From Podocnemis expansa (taxonomy: Eukaryota; Chordata; Testudines; Podocnemididae), in assembly GCA_007922195.1 (NCBI GenBank), contig ML681992.1, forward strand, positions 35,448,444 through 35,512,443: a DNA stretch of 64,000 bases. The letters are read 5' to 3'. The number at the start of each line of letters is the position of its first letter. Positions within the stretch are counted from its first letter, which is position 1. The notes beneath the pieces are model-generated. The model searched no databases and was not told where the DNA came from. It saw only the letters and a list, made by a program, of their open reading frames with translations. Of this stretch, positions 22,007-34,876 are shown piece by piece. A program made the position numbers and the translations under genes.

Positions 22007-23639
22007 GTAGGTACCGGCCCCGGCCCCTGGCCCCTGGCACCTGGCACCCCAGCGTCTTCCCGCACCCCTCTCCGACGTCCCCCCTGCGCCCACCACTGGC
22101 CTCCCAGGACTTGAAATTGGGGTGTGTGTGTGTAGGGGGGCTCACTAATTGGGGGTGTGTGTAAGGGGGCTCACTAATCTGGCATAACACTGACTAGCTA
22201 ACAGCTGTGGGGTGTTTGGGAAATCCCCCACCAGAGCCTCTCACCCAGCACCTGGGTGGTGGGAGTGGGTGCCCGCTCCAGGCTGGGTTTCCCTCAGCCA
22301 CAGGCAGGACAGGAGGTGGTGCCATGCTCCCAGACCTTCACTTGCACCTGCTTTTCGCTGCTGCCAGGGCCACTTGCAGCACCCTTCTGCCCTCCCCGGT
22401 GCAGGGACCGGGTCCTTCTCTCCTTACTTACCCGATGCCAGAGCTCTGCTAGGAGCCGAGTCCTGGAGGCAGGAGTCCCCTGTTCTCTGCCCTGCAGAGG
22501 GACAGGCTTCCCTTGTACTAGCTTAGGCTGCTCCTCTGTCTGGAGGGAGTGGGAACCAGGCCAAATTTTAGTGATAAGCAAGCATTGCAAAACTACCCGC
22601 ACCAGCTCGCAATGCCACCCACCAAAATGTGTCCCAGTCATTGCTGGAGCCTGATCCAATTTCACCGGTGTTAGGACCACACAGCTGGTGCCGTGCTCTG
22701 GACAACTCCTCCTGGGGCTTGCGGGGGAATGGAACTTCGAGCAAGGACAAAAATCTTTTGGGGTTGGGGGTGACACATTTCCCTTTTCCCCCATTGGGGG
22801 CATCTCCATGGAGATAGGGGCTGGCAGTAATCAAATACAGAAAGCTCCAGGGGCTCCTGCTGGGAATTTAGTTTGGCTGAAGGGAAAATGAGTAGATATT
22901 AATCTGTTCATTCAGCGTACATCATTTAAAATGGGGCTGTTGGCTGTCTTCATTTTTGTACTTCTCTTGTAAAGGGAGGGATATGGGAACGCAACCCATG
23001 CTTACATGTTGCCTTTAGAGTGAGCTGAGGTGTGGGTATTCTACTAGCCGTAAAAAATAGGGGCATTTCCCAAGTAATGTGAATAGAGATCGGGAAGGAT
23101 TCACTTAATGTCTTTGAACTATAAATACCAAAACCAAGCCCAACCAGAATCAGAAGTTAAAAATCGCATATGATCTGTATATAGTAAGGCATAAATAAAT
23201 GTTTTTAAATTATAAAAATTCTCAGCTTGTTTTTGGTGTAAGCAATGACTTAGTTATTGTGATCAAAATTAGTATTCACTTTTGTGAGTAAATGTGATAT
23301 TCTTCTAGTTATCTTTAGATTCACTGGGACATAGACATTTTCATATACTTAGCGTAACTGCAGTGCCCCCTTGCCATGCAGTTTAGTCTGTTTATTTTAA
23401 GCCACTTAAACCAGGTTGCAGGAGAAAAAAAAATACCCTCAGCTGTCCTATTAGTCATGTTTGTCATTTCAGCTTGAACTCCGTTTGTGCAAAAAAGCCT
23501 GTTCAAAATAGTAAACCTGCACTATTATTAAAATGAATAATAATTATAAAGCATTTGTAACTATTGATGACGTATTAGGTTTTCTTCAAGTATTCCCACT
23601 TCACCTAGAAAGTGCATAGTGCTTAATATACTTATTTTT

Positions 23640-24168
23640 CTCGCCTTGAAAAGAGGTGTGACCTTCCATATGAGGAGAGACTAATAATACTGGGACTTTT
23701 CAGCTTGAAAAGGGATGACTGAGGGGAGATATGATAGACGTTTCTAAAATCATGATTGGTGAGGAGAGAGTAAATATGGAAGTGTTGTTGACTTCTTCTC
23801 ATAGCACAAAAACTAGGGGTCATCCAATGAAATTAATAGGCAACAGGTTTAAAATAAACAAAAGGAAGTATTTCTTCACACAATACAAAGTCAGCCTGTG
23901 GAACTCCTTGCCACAGGATGTTGTGGAGGCCTAGACTATACTGGGGTCAAATAGAACTAGATAAATTCATGGAGGCTAGGTCCACAATTGGCTATCGGGA
24001 TAGGCAATGATTGCTGTTTGCCAGAGGATGGGAATGGCTGATGGCATAGATTATGTGATGATTACCTGTACTGTTCTTTCCCCGGCATGTGACGTTGCCC
24101 ACTGTCAGAAGACAGGGGGCTAGACGGACCATTGATCTGACCCAGTGTAGCTGTTCTCGTGTTCTTTA
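23640..24168 (+). mobile_element. CR1-type LINE 3' end, about 0.5 kb
   Basis: A long, well-ordered 3' region: 'atatgaggagagactaata', 'gggacttttcagcttgaaaa', 'gggagatatgatagacg', 'aggaagtatttcttcacaca', 'gcctgtggaactccttgcc', 'ggctagacggaccattgatc' and 'tgacccagtgtagctgttc'. It is 5'-truncated, as usual for LINEs. No coding part is included. Confidence 0.9.
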
Positions 24169-25277
24169 ATATGTAGGGATTTTTTCCCCCTGTATTGAAC
24201 AGAGTAAAAAATTTTGAACTTGCTAGTATAAAAACAAGTTGAGTGACAGATTTACCATGTGGTCTAGCATTCCTTAAAATCGGTTCACTTTGAAGATCTA
24301 AGTCTCTTAAAATGCAATTTTGCAATCAACAGTTAATGGTTACTTGAATGACCGAGAATTAAGGAAACGTATTAAAAAATGCTGTGAATGTTAACGTTAA
24401 TTTTGAATTTGGATTGGAACTTCCTATATAGTTCTATTGATTTGGAAGACTATAAAATTAGTGGCACAAACATTTCCAGTGTTGTGGTGTCATGTGAAAA
24501 AAAAATTCTCTCGTATAACATGAGTATGTTGAGCTCCCATAATCACACGTATGAGGATCAGAAACTTCCACCGACACTCTTCCAAATGCAGTTGAATATT
24601 TGGTTCTTAGAGACATAAAATACTCTACCATATTAAGGAATTTTTTTTTGACCAATAGTATGTTCCCCTTTAATCAGGTAGTGTTTGCTGAATAATGTGG
24701 CAATCACTGTGCCTTCTTGTATTTTATTACCCAGCACTGGAAACTATTTATCTGTATACTCTCCAGTCATTATATTATGGAGGCAGGCACTGAGATACTC
24801 TGCTTGTGATGTACAGTATTCTTTTTTTTTTTTTTTAATTCAGTATGACTTGTATTGGGTAGAAAGTTAATAAGGAAAATTTAGCGCATTACGTTGTTAA
24901 TAGTTGTGCAGTTTCCATGTAGAGTTTTCTCTTACATTGATTTTTCCTTCCCTAGAGGGAGTCTGATCCTGTAATACTGAAATTAATAGAAGGCATCCCA
25001 GGTGACCTGTCTTGCATTATTATAAAATAATTAAGCTATTTAATAGTAGTACAGGTGCTATAACTAGATTGTTTTACCCATTGTTTAAAAATATTCTGAG
25101 GTAGCTCAGTATCAGTAGAGTATTTTTAGATATCTAGTATTACTGTTACTGAGAACTTTAGCATTTGTATTTTCACAGCTTTGATTGTTCCCTTCTGTAG
25201 TAGAGTGCTGTAAAAGCCAGCTATTGTTTTACAGCTTAATTTTAGTTAATCATTGCATTAATTTGAAGAATAAACAA

Positions 25278-25500
25278 AGAATTGTAGAATCTAGAGTTGG
25301 GAAATACCTGTTAAACCATCTAGTCCACCTTCCTATCATTACTTCATTCATGATTGTGCTGGTTTCATCCAGTTTAATGTCCTAAGCAATCTGTTCTTCA
25401 CTGGTTTCCTGGGGAAATTAGTCCAATAGTTCTTACTGGTGAATTTTTTTTTTTTTGCCTAAAATATCTCTTTCTTAATTTAATGTCATCCAAACATGAT
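25278..25500 (-). mobile_element. CR1-type LINE relic, antisense
   Basis: 'aattgtagaatctagagttg', 'ggaaatacctgttaaac' and 'catctagtccacc' are the reverse complement of the CR1 3' phrase 'ggtggactagatg ... ttctagattct'. Diverged. Confidence 0.55.
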
Positions 25501-25615
25501 AGTGCCTGGTTCTGATTTTCTTTACACTGGAGGAAATCAGAAGTAACTCCAATTAGCTCTTGAAGTCACACTGGCACAAACATGGTGTAAGTGAAAGGAG
25601 AGTCAAGCCCATTCT
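25501..25615. repeat. Palindromic interspersed repeat (family E)
   Basis: 'tgcctggttctgattttc', 'tttacactggaggaaatcag', 'aagtaactccaattag' and 'atggtgtaagtgaaagg' form a loosely palindromic unit also seen at 48755-48865. Unclassified. Confidence 0.5.
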
Positions 25616-27961
25616 CTTCTAGAAATAATAGGTCCAAGACATCATGACTTTGATTTGTTTTTCTGTTGAAAGTCTTTCCAATGTTAATTGTACAACTAGA
25701 ATGGCAATACTGTGGTGAGCAGAGTGACTGGTTTTACAGTCAGTCTAGTCGCCGTTATGGTTTTTTTTTTTAATACCTTGCACCCATTTCTTCTCCCACG
25801 TGCTGATGTAAATCAGGAGTGTTTATTCTGAAGTTAATTGAGTTGCACAGATATAAAACATATGAGAGGAGGGCAACATTGTTTAATTCTGACAGTGCAG
25901 TCTGAATGATTGCATATACTGGGGAACAGCTGGGTGTTCTCATTTCCAGTGTCTTCCGCAACACATCCGCTCTCCCCAGTATTAAATGCTTTCAAATTGA
26001 AAGACACGGTAGATTTTCAGTGTTTGCACTTAGCTATAGTTTTGTGCTCCTCGCTTTAGTGCAGAGAGAATAATATCCGATACGGAATACTATCTATTTC
26101 GGTTTTCACTGACTGAGGAAAAGAATATTTGTGTGTAATGCTGCTGTGGCATGCAGAGGGATCCCTGTTGTGGTGATCTTTCAATCTGGAGGTAGCAGAG
26201 GCTACAAAGAATTGATTTGTGAAGACAAGAATAGAGCATGAGAGCTGAGTGCAAAGGAGGATCCAAGGGGTAGAGGTGCAGATGGAGAAGGAGCATTCAA
26301 GGGTTAAAGGTACTGAATGAGAGAGGGCATTCAGGACACAAGAGAGAGAAGTCTGTAGCAGCTTGGAGTGGGAGAGCTGTGACATGAAGAGCATCAGAAT
26401 GAAGTAAGAGATGAAAGCATAACCAAGCATTATATCTGTCCAAAATAAAGCTGTAGTTGGCTCTCGCCAGTTCTTGTTAAATACGTAATAGATAAGGTAA
26501 ATAAAGTTCTTAATTGCTAATGGAAAATGAAACACGGTAGGAAAAAAAGCATTCATGAACTACTTGAACTATTTTTGCTATGATATTAAAAAAAAATTAG
26601 CTGCTGAATTTTGTATCACTTTTAATCTCTCAGATGTGGCTATCTATTTGAAGGCTGCCACTGCAAAAGTATCACTTCCCATAGAAAGGAGAAAGACTTA
26701 CTTGTTCTAAAATGTAAGTCAGTCCATCCCACTTAGTTCACTTCAGGAGTTATTCCTTTGAAGAACTGAAAAGAACAACTTGCACTTCCAGGTCATCTGA
26801 TTGAGCTCCCTTCTAAAATACCTGTTTAAAAAAGTTGCCTTCTGAGGATTCTGTTTAGGTCAGGTTATTAAAAGACAAACGCCACTTAATACTACTTTTG
26901 TCATATTAAGGGGCCTTGAAGTGACTGCAAGAGTAATTTAATCCTACTTTCAGGCTCCTGTATCTTGCCAGAGTGGTGTAAGGTAACCTGGGTGTAAATG
27001 AGAGTAAAGCTCTTGTGGCATGGTGGTATAAAAAGATCTCAGAATTTGTGCTATTGATTCTTCCTTTGGTGAACTTGGGGAAGGCTGTTCAAACACATCG
27101 TAGTCTAATATGCTAGCACCAAGCATTCAGTATTTGTGCCTCTCGGGCCACTTCTTTAATTGAAGTAATGGAGAGGAAGATTGGACCCTATTTGTAAAGA
27201 GAGTTTTCTGCATAATATGGAGAAAAGAGCTCGGTGCTAAGCAGTGAGAGCAAACTCTGTACCTCCCTGATCCGAGTGCTTGTGAGCAGTGTGGGGAATT
27301 TGAGGACGCAGAAGGTGGAAGGCATTAGAGCAACTGGGTGGCATGAGAGGTTGTCAGGCCTCTCCTGCCCAGACAACAGCATGCACATGAAACTTTCTAA
27401 TCAGTTCAAGATATTTCTGTTGCCACCTGGAGTACTACTTTACCAAGCGCGCAGAAGAGCTGTCTATATGAGACAGTAAGAATACAGAGTATTATGGCAC
27501 CTAGATTCAGCTGAAACTGGCTCTGTGGTCTGAAGGGCTGGGATGAACACAGTGCCCACAGATTGTTGTGCTGAGCAGTTGAGGGTGAAAGTCTTTAGTG
27601 GGAGTCGCACTCAGCCGCTCAACACAACAAACTCTAGGCATTGTATTTTTCCCTGCCCTTCAGACTGCAAAGCCTGCTTCTTTCAGCTGAGTCTGGGTAT
27701 CACAATAGTGTTTGCCAGCCATTCAGTCTGCAGAGTCCATTCCCTTAGTGTGTTACGATAACAGAGAAGGCAGCATGCTCATTAGCCCTTGTCTTATCGT
27801 GGTTCTTCTCTCTTGCAGCCAACATCCTTGTCTCTACAAAGTTGTAGGCAACTCTTGTTAACTCTCATGGGAGTTATGTACATAAATCTCACCTTCATGG
27901 ATAGAAGAGACTCTCTTTATATTTGTCCATCTGAACTGGAATCAGTGGGGCTCTTCTTTAA

Positions 27962-28313
27962 GGCTATGTCTACACTGCCAAATTAGTGTCACTAATTTGG
28001 CCCATGGCCACGCTAGCCTTTGGCTACTCTGAACTAAGCATTTTCTTACTTTGGACTAGGCAAAGGTTAGTCCAAGCTAGTTAGACCCCGTGGTTAGTTT
28101 GGACAAGCTGGCTTAGTTTAAACTTTAATTTGAACTAAGCACAGGCAAGACCCTAAATAATGGCTAGTTCAGACTAAAGACGTTTGAACTAAGCCATTAG
28201 TTCGAACTAAGATGTGTAGCTAGTTTGAACTAAAAAGCCGCAGTTGGTCTGAACTAGCCCAAAGTTAGTTCGGACTAACCTCAGACTTATTTAGCTTGGA
28301 CGTAGACATAGCC
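27962..28313. mobile_element. Palindromic MITE, family C (copy C1)
   Basis: Ends 'ggctatgtctacactg' and 'cgtagacatagcc' are inverted repeats. The interior is built from variants of TTAGTTYGAACTAA. The trinucleotide TAA lies immediately outside both ends (27959-27961 and 28314-28316), which fits the 3-bp TNA duplication of PIF/Harbinger elements. No coding capacity. Confidence 0.8.
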
Positions 28314-28503
28314 TAAGTATCCTGAAATTTTTAAAAAAATTAGAAAATGAGAAGTTCATTCAGGGACTGATTGAACTATTCTTAAAAACAGTTGGAACCA
28401 TTCTCATTGGACTGTCCTGTAGTGGGCAACAAGTTCCAGAAATGCAATACGTGAATTAATTTGCACACTTTTCCAGCAGGACCTAGTTTATAAGAAATTA
28501 ATT

Positions 28504-28730
28504 GAACATGAGAATGGCCATATTGGGTCAGATCTATGGTCCATCTAGCCCAGTATTCTGTCTTCTGACAGAGGACAATGCCACGTGCCCAGAGGAAACG
28601 AACAGAACAGAGCGATTATCAAGTGGCCTATCCCCTGTCATCCACTATTATCTTCTGGCAGTCGGAGGCTTCGGGACACCTTGTGCATGGGGTTGCATCC
28701 CTGACAGCTTGGCTAATGGCCATTGATAGA
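28504..28730 (-). mobile_element. CR1/L3-type LINE 3' end, antisense
   Basis: 'gaacatgagaatggccat', 'attgggtcagatctatgg', 'tccatctagcccagtattct' and 'gtcttctgacagaggacaat' are the reverse complement of the LINE terminus. The copy continues through 'aagtggcctatcccctgtc' and 'ttggctaatggccattgat'. Confidence 0.85.
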
Positions 28731-29559
28731 CTTTTTTTCTTCATGAAACTAACATAATATGTATATCTCTTTCAAATGGAAGTTCTGTTCCTATTATGCT
28801 GACAGACTTATTGCTGTGTTTCATTTTAAAAGATTAATTATGACATTGGGTGATTACATAATTTATGATGAATTATAACTAGAAATTTATGATAGTCTTC
28901 ACTTTCAGGATAGAGTTTTCTGCTTTTCAATGGCTCAGATACGAGGCAACAGTATTCTAGCTCCATCAAATAAAAGTTTTATTGTACAGAAAATAGTTTA
29001 TTATTTCATAGGACACTAGTTCCTGGAAGTAGTTTTGACATTTGCTTGTTTTATTTTGACTTGTATCTGATGTGGGGCTGAAAATAGAATTAAAATAAGA
29101 ACAAACTTGTTTCTCACTGATTTGAAAGTAACATACTCAGTAGCAATGTAGGGGGCATAGATTTCCCCTAGAGCTACACAGAGTAACTCTTGTTAGTTAC
29201 TTAGAAGTTAGGCATGCATCTAGAGGAAGTTATGTCCTCAAACATTTGACTGATGTTTTTGGAGAGACAATTATAGCATTACATAGCACTACATCTTTTT
29301 TATACTTCTGTAAGCTTTTCTTGTCTGAGTGACTTCTATAACACATTTCTTTTCTGAAATATATAGATTTATACACACATACATTTATATACAAATTTAT
29401 ACATATGTGTATATACATTTGAAAAGATGTACACTATTTCAGGATGCAATCCATTCTGATTAAACTTTTTAAATTTTAGGCCCTGTTCCTTTGTTTAAGG
29501 AACGGATTGAAAGCCCTTTGAAGTCAGAGGGGATTTTTTCCACTGACTTCAGTAGCAGG

Positions 29560-29840
29560 TCTGGTCTTTCCATAGAGGCAGCCTAAGTGTTTGCCTAGAG
29601 TGCCAACAATTAGGGGGCACCAAGGGCTGGGCTTTGGGGGGGGGCAGTAAGCCTGTCTCACCCTGCCCTGCTCCGCTCCTGGCCTGTGGCTGGACCCCGC
29701 CTGCAGTGCCACTCCCCTCCTGTGGCTGGATCCCGGCAGTGGCCCAGGGGAAGAGGGAGTTTGCCAAAATTGATGTTGGCCTAGGGTTCCAAAAAATCTT
29801 GGGCCAGTCCACTGAACAGGGCTGGCCTGTCAGTCCAGCT
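29560..29840. repeat. GC-rich interspersed repeat (family H)
   Basis: 'ggtctggtctttccatag', 'gcctagagtgccaacaatta' and 'gggggcaccaagggctggg' resemble the block at 34310-34620 ('gcaggtctggtcttccagg', 'gttgccccaggtgcc'). The local GC rise and open frames on both strands are compositional. Class unknown. Confidence 0.5.
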
Positions 29841-30400
29841 TCAGATTTACTATTGACCTGATTTTTTACTATAGAACAACTGTTTCCACCAATATGCAAT
29901 AAGGACTGTCCTTTGAATTAGTATATAAACTCTTATTGATGAGTCACAGAAGCATTGGATAATGAATCACTGTGAAAAGTATCTTACTTTTTCCTCAATC
30001 TTGAGTTGTTAGTGGGATTTGAACCTAGGATCTTCAGTATGAAGGCACAAATCTCTGCTTTAAGAAGTAAAATTATAGATTCTGTATATCTTAACAATAG
30101 CAAGCTGTAGGCATTAGAAGGAAAAATGATAGAATTTACACATTTATTACACTTTGCACTGTAGACACTAATAATTCAATATTAACTCATCAGAATATCA
30201 TTATTGATCACATTTCATTGTTGCTGAGAAGACTTTTCTGCCTGACTCTCTGGACGGAAAATGTAAATGTCTGTCTGAAAGAATAGGTAAGTTCAAACAA
30301 TATAGTCTGTCACAATTTCTATCACTTTGTTTAATTGAATGTCTAGGTTTCATAGCCAGGGTGTGGTTTGGTTGACTTCTGTACCAGATGTGGTCTCCTG

Positions 30401-30755
30401 GGGTATGTCCACACTGGAGGCTCTGTTAGGTTGACTTAACATCAACCTTGTTAAATCGACTTAGATCATCCACACTGAAAACTCTTGTCAACTGCCTTTG
30501 TCGACATTGGCAGGTGCTAGGTTGACCCTTCCTTGTGGCCAGGAGCTCTTGGAGGGAGCCTGGAGGCCAGTTAAGTCAACTTAAGGGCTAGTCCCTGTCT
30601 ACACTGGCTTAGGTTGACTTAATAAGGTCAATTTAAGCATTAAGTCGCCATAAGAGATGGTGTTATTATGTTAATTTAAGGAAGGTCGTAAGTCAACTTA
30701 ATAAAACCCCAGTGTGGTTGCGGGGGTCCATAGGTTGACTTAAGCTTCCTTCCCT
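30401..30755. mobile_element. Palindromic MITE, family B (copy B2)
   Basis: Starts 'gggtatgtccacactgg' plus 'aggctctgttaggttgact' and carries the TTAAGTCAACTTAA-type words of copy B1. The right terminal repeat is lost where a CR1 end adjoins at about 30756. Confidence 0.75.
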
Positions 30756-30990
30756 GGGGAGGTCTAGGTTGGATGTTAGGAAAAACTTTTTTGCTACGAG
30801 GCTGCTAAAGCACTGGAATGGATTACCTGGGGAGGTAGGGGAGTTTCTTTCCTCAGAGGCTTTTATGGCCCATCTTGACTCAGCCCTGGCTGGAATGATT
30901 TAGTTGAGGTTGCTCCTGCTTTGAGCAGGAGATTGGACTAGATGATCTCCTGGGTTATCATCCAACCCTAATCTTCTATGATTGTGTTAT
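30756..30990 (+). mobile_element. CR1 LINE 3' end
   Basis: 'ggttggatgttaggaaaaac', 'ctgctaaagcactggaatgg', 'attacctggggaggtagggg', 'agattggactagatgatctc' and 'ccaaccctaatcttctatga' are the classic CR1 3' phrases in order. Confidence 0.9.
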
Positions 30991-32454
30991 GAATGATTGT
31001 TTAAAGGAAAAAGTCTTATAACTGTCAACAAAACTCAGGGAGATCACCAGTGGGACTGCCAATTACTGTGTACTCTTGACTTTTATAGTAAGTGTTTTTG
31101 TTTTGAAGAATTAAGTGTCAGGCTTACAGGGTTAATTTTCTTAAACTTAATCATATCATACCTTTGTATAGTACCTTTCAACTTAGAAGAAGAAGCACTT
31201 TTTATGTACAGTCTTTTCTGGAGTGGAGGGCCAGTAGCCAGGCAGCCTACCAGCTCACAGAACAGTGTACAGCTGTGGAAGTAGAGACTAAAAAGAGCCT
31301 GGCAAATCCTTACTAAATATGCAAGGTACAATGGGGAAATTTTGGGAGTTTAATATCTCATGTAACGGATCTTCATCCTCTCTATATAATTCATTATCTG
31401 CCTCTAAGGGATGAAGGATTGTATTACCCCTGCTGAGATTTGACCCTTTTGGTTACAATAAATGTAAATATTGCAAACCTAATCCATAGACCAGTTTATA
31501 ATTACTGCATGGTGCATGAGCAAGAAGACTGTTTTTGCTTGGGGTGAAAAAATGCAGTTTAATGAAATGCTGGAATAATGCTTGAAAAAATTCAGTCTTA
31601 AAAAGAATCAGTTGTTGGTATCTCTAATTAAGAAACAACATTGTTTTAAAGCAGAACATAAGAAGAGGACCGATTCTCATCTCTGGAGTGCTATGACTCT
31701 TCTTAGGAGTTCAGAGATCATATTGGAGATTTCCACCATAGGTGACCAAACACCATGGTAGCTGCACATATGCAGCATCCTAGTGTGCACAGAGAGAACT
31801 GCAATAAATAGTTGCACAGGTTCAACTCTTCTCAATGTCAAGTTGCTCTGCTGAAAATCATAGATTTTATGATCAAAGGACCACTATGAACTCATGCATA
31901 AGCATATAGTAGTTTTGTTTGTCTACACTTAGGTGATGCAAAATAATTGTAACTGAACAAGGGCAAATTCCCTTCACAGACAAGACGTTTTTTATTTTCT
32001 GGAATGATTGCTTGAGAGCAGAGAGATGCCTCTTTAAAATGATCCAATGTCAAGAAGCTCTTTGTGGATCCTACAATGCAGGCAGAGAATAAAGCCTCAT
32101 CTCATCATGAATGTAAATCCTATTTAAATGTGCTTTGAATAAAATAAATCATTCCTGTTTAATTATGACTGACATTCTTTCCACAGGTATTAACTTTTAT
32201 AGTGCAAAACTAATGTTCAAAGTGAGGGGAAAATGAGGTGGAGCATGGGAGGGCTTCAGGAAATTTTTAACATGCCTTCTAATATACTGGTGATTTTTAC
32301 ATAGTAGATTTGAGTTACTATGAAAGATGAACAGTTAGCATTACAAACAGATTATATATTATATCTGCACTCGGAAGATGTGTTCCTTCTGCAGCACAGA
32401 GCAGAATCTCTTTATTCAACCCATGTGTGGCTGAAATTCAAAGACGAGTAAAGT

Positions 32455-32580
32455 GATTCCTCCCTGCATGTATTATAATGCACAGCATCCTGGGATATTT
32501 CTCTCTCACTGTCAGGAAGTTAGACTAGATGATATAATAGGCAATTTCCATCCTGAAGGTCTGTGGTGATTCTAGTTGAA
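32455..32580 (+). mobile_element. CR1-type LINE 3' end
   Basis: 'ttagactagatgatataata' and 'ggcaatttccatcctgaagg' plus 'tctgtggtgattctag' fit the CR1 terminus. Diverged. Confidence 0.6.
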
Positions 32581-32814
32581 AGGCAGCTGTATATATGCTA
32601 ATTGTTTTATTTTTCTGTATTTTATTTTTTCAAAGAGCTTGCACAATTATAGCCAAGTACAGTATTTGTGCATTTCATAGCTTTTGTTACTTAATTAAGT
32701 AAAAATTAGTTTTTCTTTGCTTTGGGGTATTTGTATGTGTGCTCACAATAGTTTACACATAAACTGCACAACAGGGGATTTGCGTTAGAAGGCAGTGTGG
32801 CCTGGAGGGAAGAA

Positions 32815-32843
32815 CAACAAGGAGTTGTGTGGCACTCTAAGGT
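32815..32843. mobile_element. PLE-type repeat fragment (copy A12)
   Basis: Only the outer word of family A remains: 'acaacaaggagttgtgtgg' and 'cactctaagg'. Confidence 0.4.
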
Positions 32844-34309
32844 GGTTAGATATCAGCTGACAACTCACCCTTGAGTGCTAATCCTGTCTGTACTGTTGAT
32901 TCATTGTATGGTGCTGGAGAGCTTGTTTTACCTCTCTGTCGCTCCCCTGTTCTGGCTCCTAAGTCAGCCTGCTCTTTGGACCAGACTCCAGGCACTACTG
33001 GCTCCATAGTGCTAATTCTGTTTCTTGGTTCCCCTGTTGCCAGTTCTTGTGTGGTGGGGTTTTTTTGTTGTTGTTGTTTTAATATATCTTCTATATTGGG
33101 TGTTTGTTTTAGCAGTGGGGACTCTAGGGAAAAGAGATTGCATGAGAATCTTGGCTTTTGTTTAAAAAAAATAAAACAACAAATTTTCTGGCCCCTGTGG
33201 TCGCGGAGAAAAGCTTGCGAAGGTGAACTGATTTTACCCTGTGGGCTCAGGATCCAAAAGGCAAAATATGTATTTAAAAAAACACTGTTTTTCATTGTGG
33301 AGTCTGATTTGTGATTTTCAGATGTTTGAGACTGCCAGTACTATGTTCCAACTCCACACCTGTGTCCTCTCACTAGCTCTTTGTGCCCTTTCTGCCCATT
33401 TTTCTCCTGGTGTTAGGGTGCGTAGGAGGGGACTTCTTTTCCCCTGGACTTTATCAGGTCCAGTGGAGAGAGATTCCCCTTATTTGGCCATCGACATGCC
33501 ACCAGCTGCTAAAAGTGCCTGTGCATCCTGGATCAGAGCCTGTGTCATTCCCTCATTTCTGCCAAGTCACTCCCGGTTCAGTGATTCACCCAACTTTTCT
33601 CCTAACTCCCTTGTAGTTCTGGAATGTGGTCAAATGCTTAGAACTTATGGCTGCAAGGAGAAGTCTGATTCTTAATTTACCTTAGCCTCACAGCTTTTAA
33701 TAGGAACAAACCATTGGTCTGAAGATTTCTGTAATCAAGTGGATAAGAAAGGAATGATTTTTTTGGAGAATCTCAAAACTACAAGCAACTTAACTGCAGA
33801 CATGACCAGAAATCAGACTTAATTTTCAGCCATTTTTCCCTCATAAAGAGGCTAGTTGCCAAATCCACCAACTGCCACGCATTTAAAAAAAACTATGATG
33901 GGTTTTGAATAAGATGTATTTTGAAACATGAAATAAAAAAAGAGAGAAGCATTCCTCATTAATGCCATATAACCAGCAGCAAAGCTGTCAGTTTATGAAA
34001 ACATCAGCCAATTGAGTGATTCAACATTAAAAGTTTCAAGCGCATAAAACTTTAAATAGTGAAGTGCTAAATTGGCTGAGTTTTCTAAGGGCTTAGCTTA
34101 GTACAGAACTGATTTATTTAGGAGGCAGGTTTGCAACACTCACACAAGAGGTCTAGGAGGACCCCCTGGCTTGACTGAATTCCTTTTAAAAATTGTTGAT
34201 GGAAACAAAGTTGTTTCTAGCTAAGACAATTATGCTCTTCAGAGCTTATCTGAGTACTTAAGCACATGGCAGTGGAAGGGATTTCACAGGTTTAGGGAAC
34301 CCTCCTTGG

Positions 34310-34620
34310 AGCAGGTCTGGTCTTCCAGGTGGGCAGTTGCCCCAGGTGCCATGGTCAGGGAGTTGCCTTGGTCAAGAGGCTGCAGAAGGACTGCGCCCAT
34401 TTGGAAAGCAGGGAGAGGGGAAAATGGGGCTGTGGAGCCGGAGCCAGGCATCTGTTCTCCACTGTCCCAACAGCATGACACCTGCAATGCTGCCCTCACA
34501 CCAACAGCTGCTGCTTTGCCTGCTTAGTGGCCTCCAGCTGCTTGGGGAACAGTATGTAGAGGTGCCAAAACAAGTTTGTCTATGGCACCATTTTCCCTAT
34601 GGCCAGCCCTGCCCTGGAGA
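34310..34620. repeat. GC-rich interspersed repeat (family H)
   Basis: 'gagcaggtctggtcttccag', 'gggcagttgccccaggtgcc' and 'ggcaccattttccctatgg'. It is similar in wording to 29560-29840. Open frames of 71-112 codons are compositional. Confidence 0.5.
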
Positions 34621-34710
34621 GCTGATAAGATTTGTCAGGCACAAGTCTTCTCCTTCATCTGTTACTGCTCTCTAGAGTTCCTCGGTCTGTTGGGTCTACT
34701 TCTTCTCTAG

Positions 34711-34876
34711 TTCCAAAGGGGCAGCCATGTTAGTCTAGTTCAGCAAACAAACAAGGAGTCCTGTGGCACTTAGACTCATAAATTTATTTATAAATAAATA
34801 CAACTTATGAATATATATTTATAAATAAATAAATTGGTTAGTCTTTAAATGCCACAGGACTCCTTGATTTGTTTTC
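34711..34876. mobile_element. PLE-type repeat with both outer arms (copy A3)
   Basis: Begins with the full outer arm 'ttccaaaggggcagccatg', 'ttagtctagttcagc', 'aaacaaggagtcctgtgg', and ends with the inverted 'aaatgccacaggactccttg'. The centre has been reduced to an ATAAAT-type repeat, so the hammerhead-like core is lost. Confidence 0.85.

Larger units (their letters stand above)
21420..22012 (+). promoter_or_regulatory. GUCY1A2: CpG island promoter and 5' leader of GUCY1A2
   Basis: From 21420 the sequence turns abruptly GC-rich and CpG-rich ('cagggcggctcccgcagc', 'gcggcgcggcacagcc') and stays so through exon 1, then falls back in intron 1. No good TATA box is seen; 'ctttaaagcgc' near 21660 is a weak candidate. 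Several GC-box-like words (ggggcggg, gggcgggcgg) lie just upstream of the start codon. The transcription start cannot be placed from sequence alone. The left border coincides with the end of the 137-bp array. Confidence 0.8.

Noticed and set aside
21307..22164. 285-codon frame across the array end, leader and exon 1
   Set aside because: It runs through GC-rich leader in a different frame from GUCY1A2 and past the clear exon 1 donor. Only the part from the ATG at 21769 is kept, as an upstream frame.
30001..30060. tRNA-like phrase 'gggatttgaacctagg'
   Set aside because: Resembles a T-arm, but no acceptor stem, anticodon arm or D arm fits around it. Probably a SINE relic.
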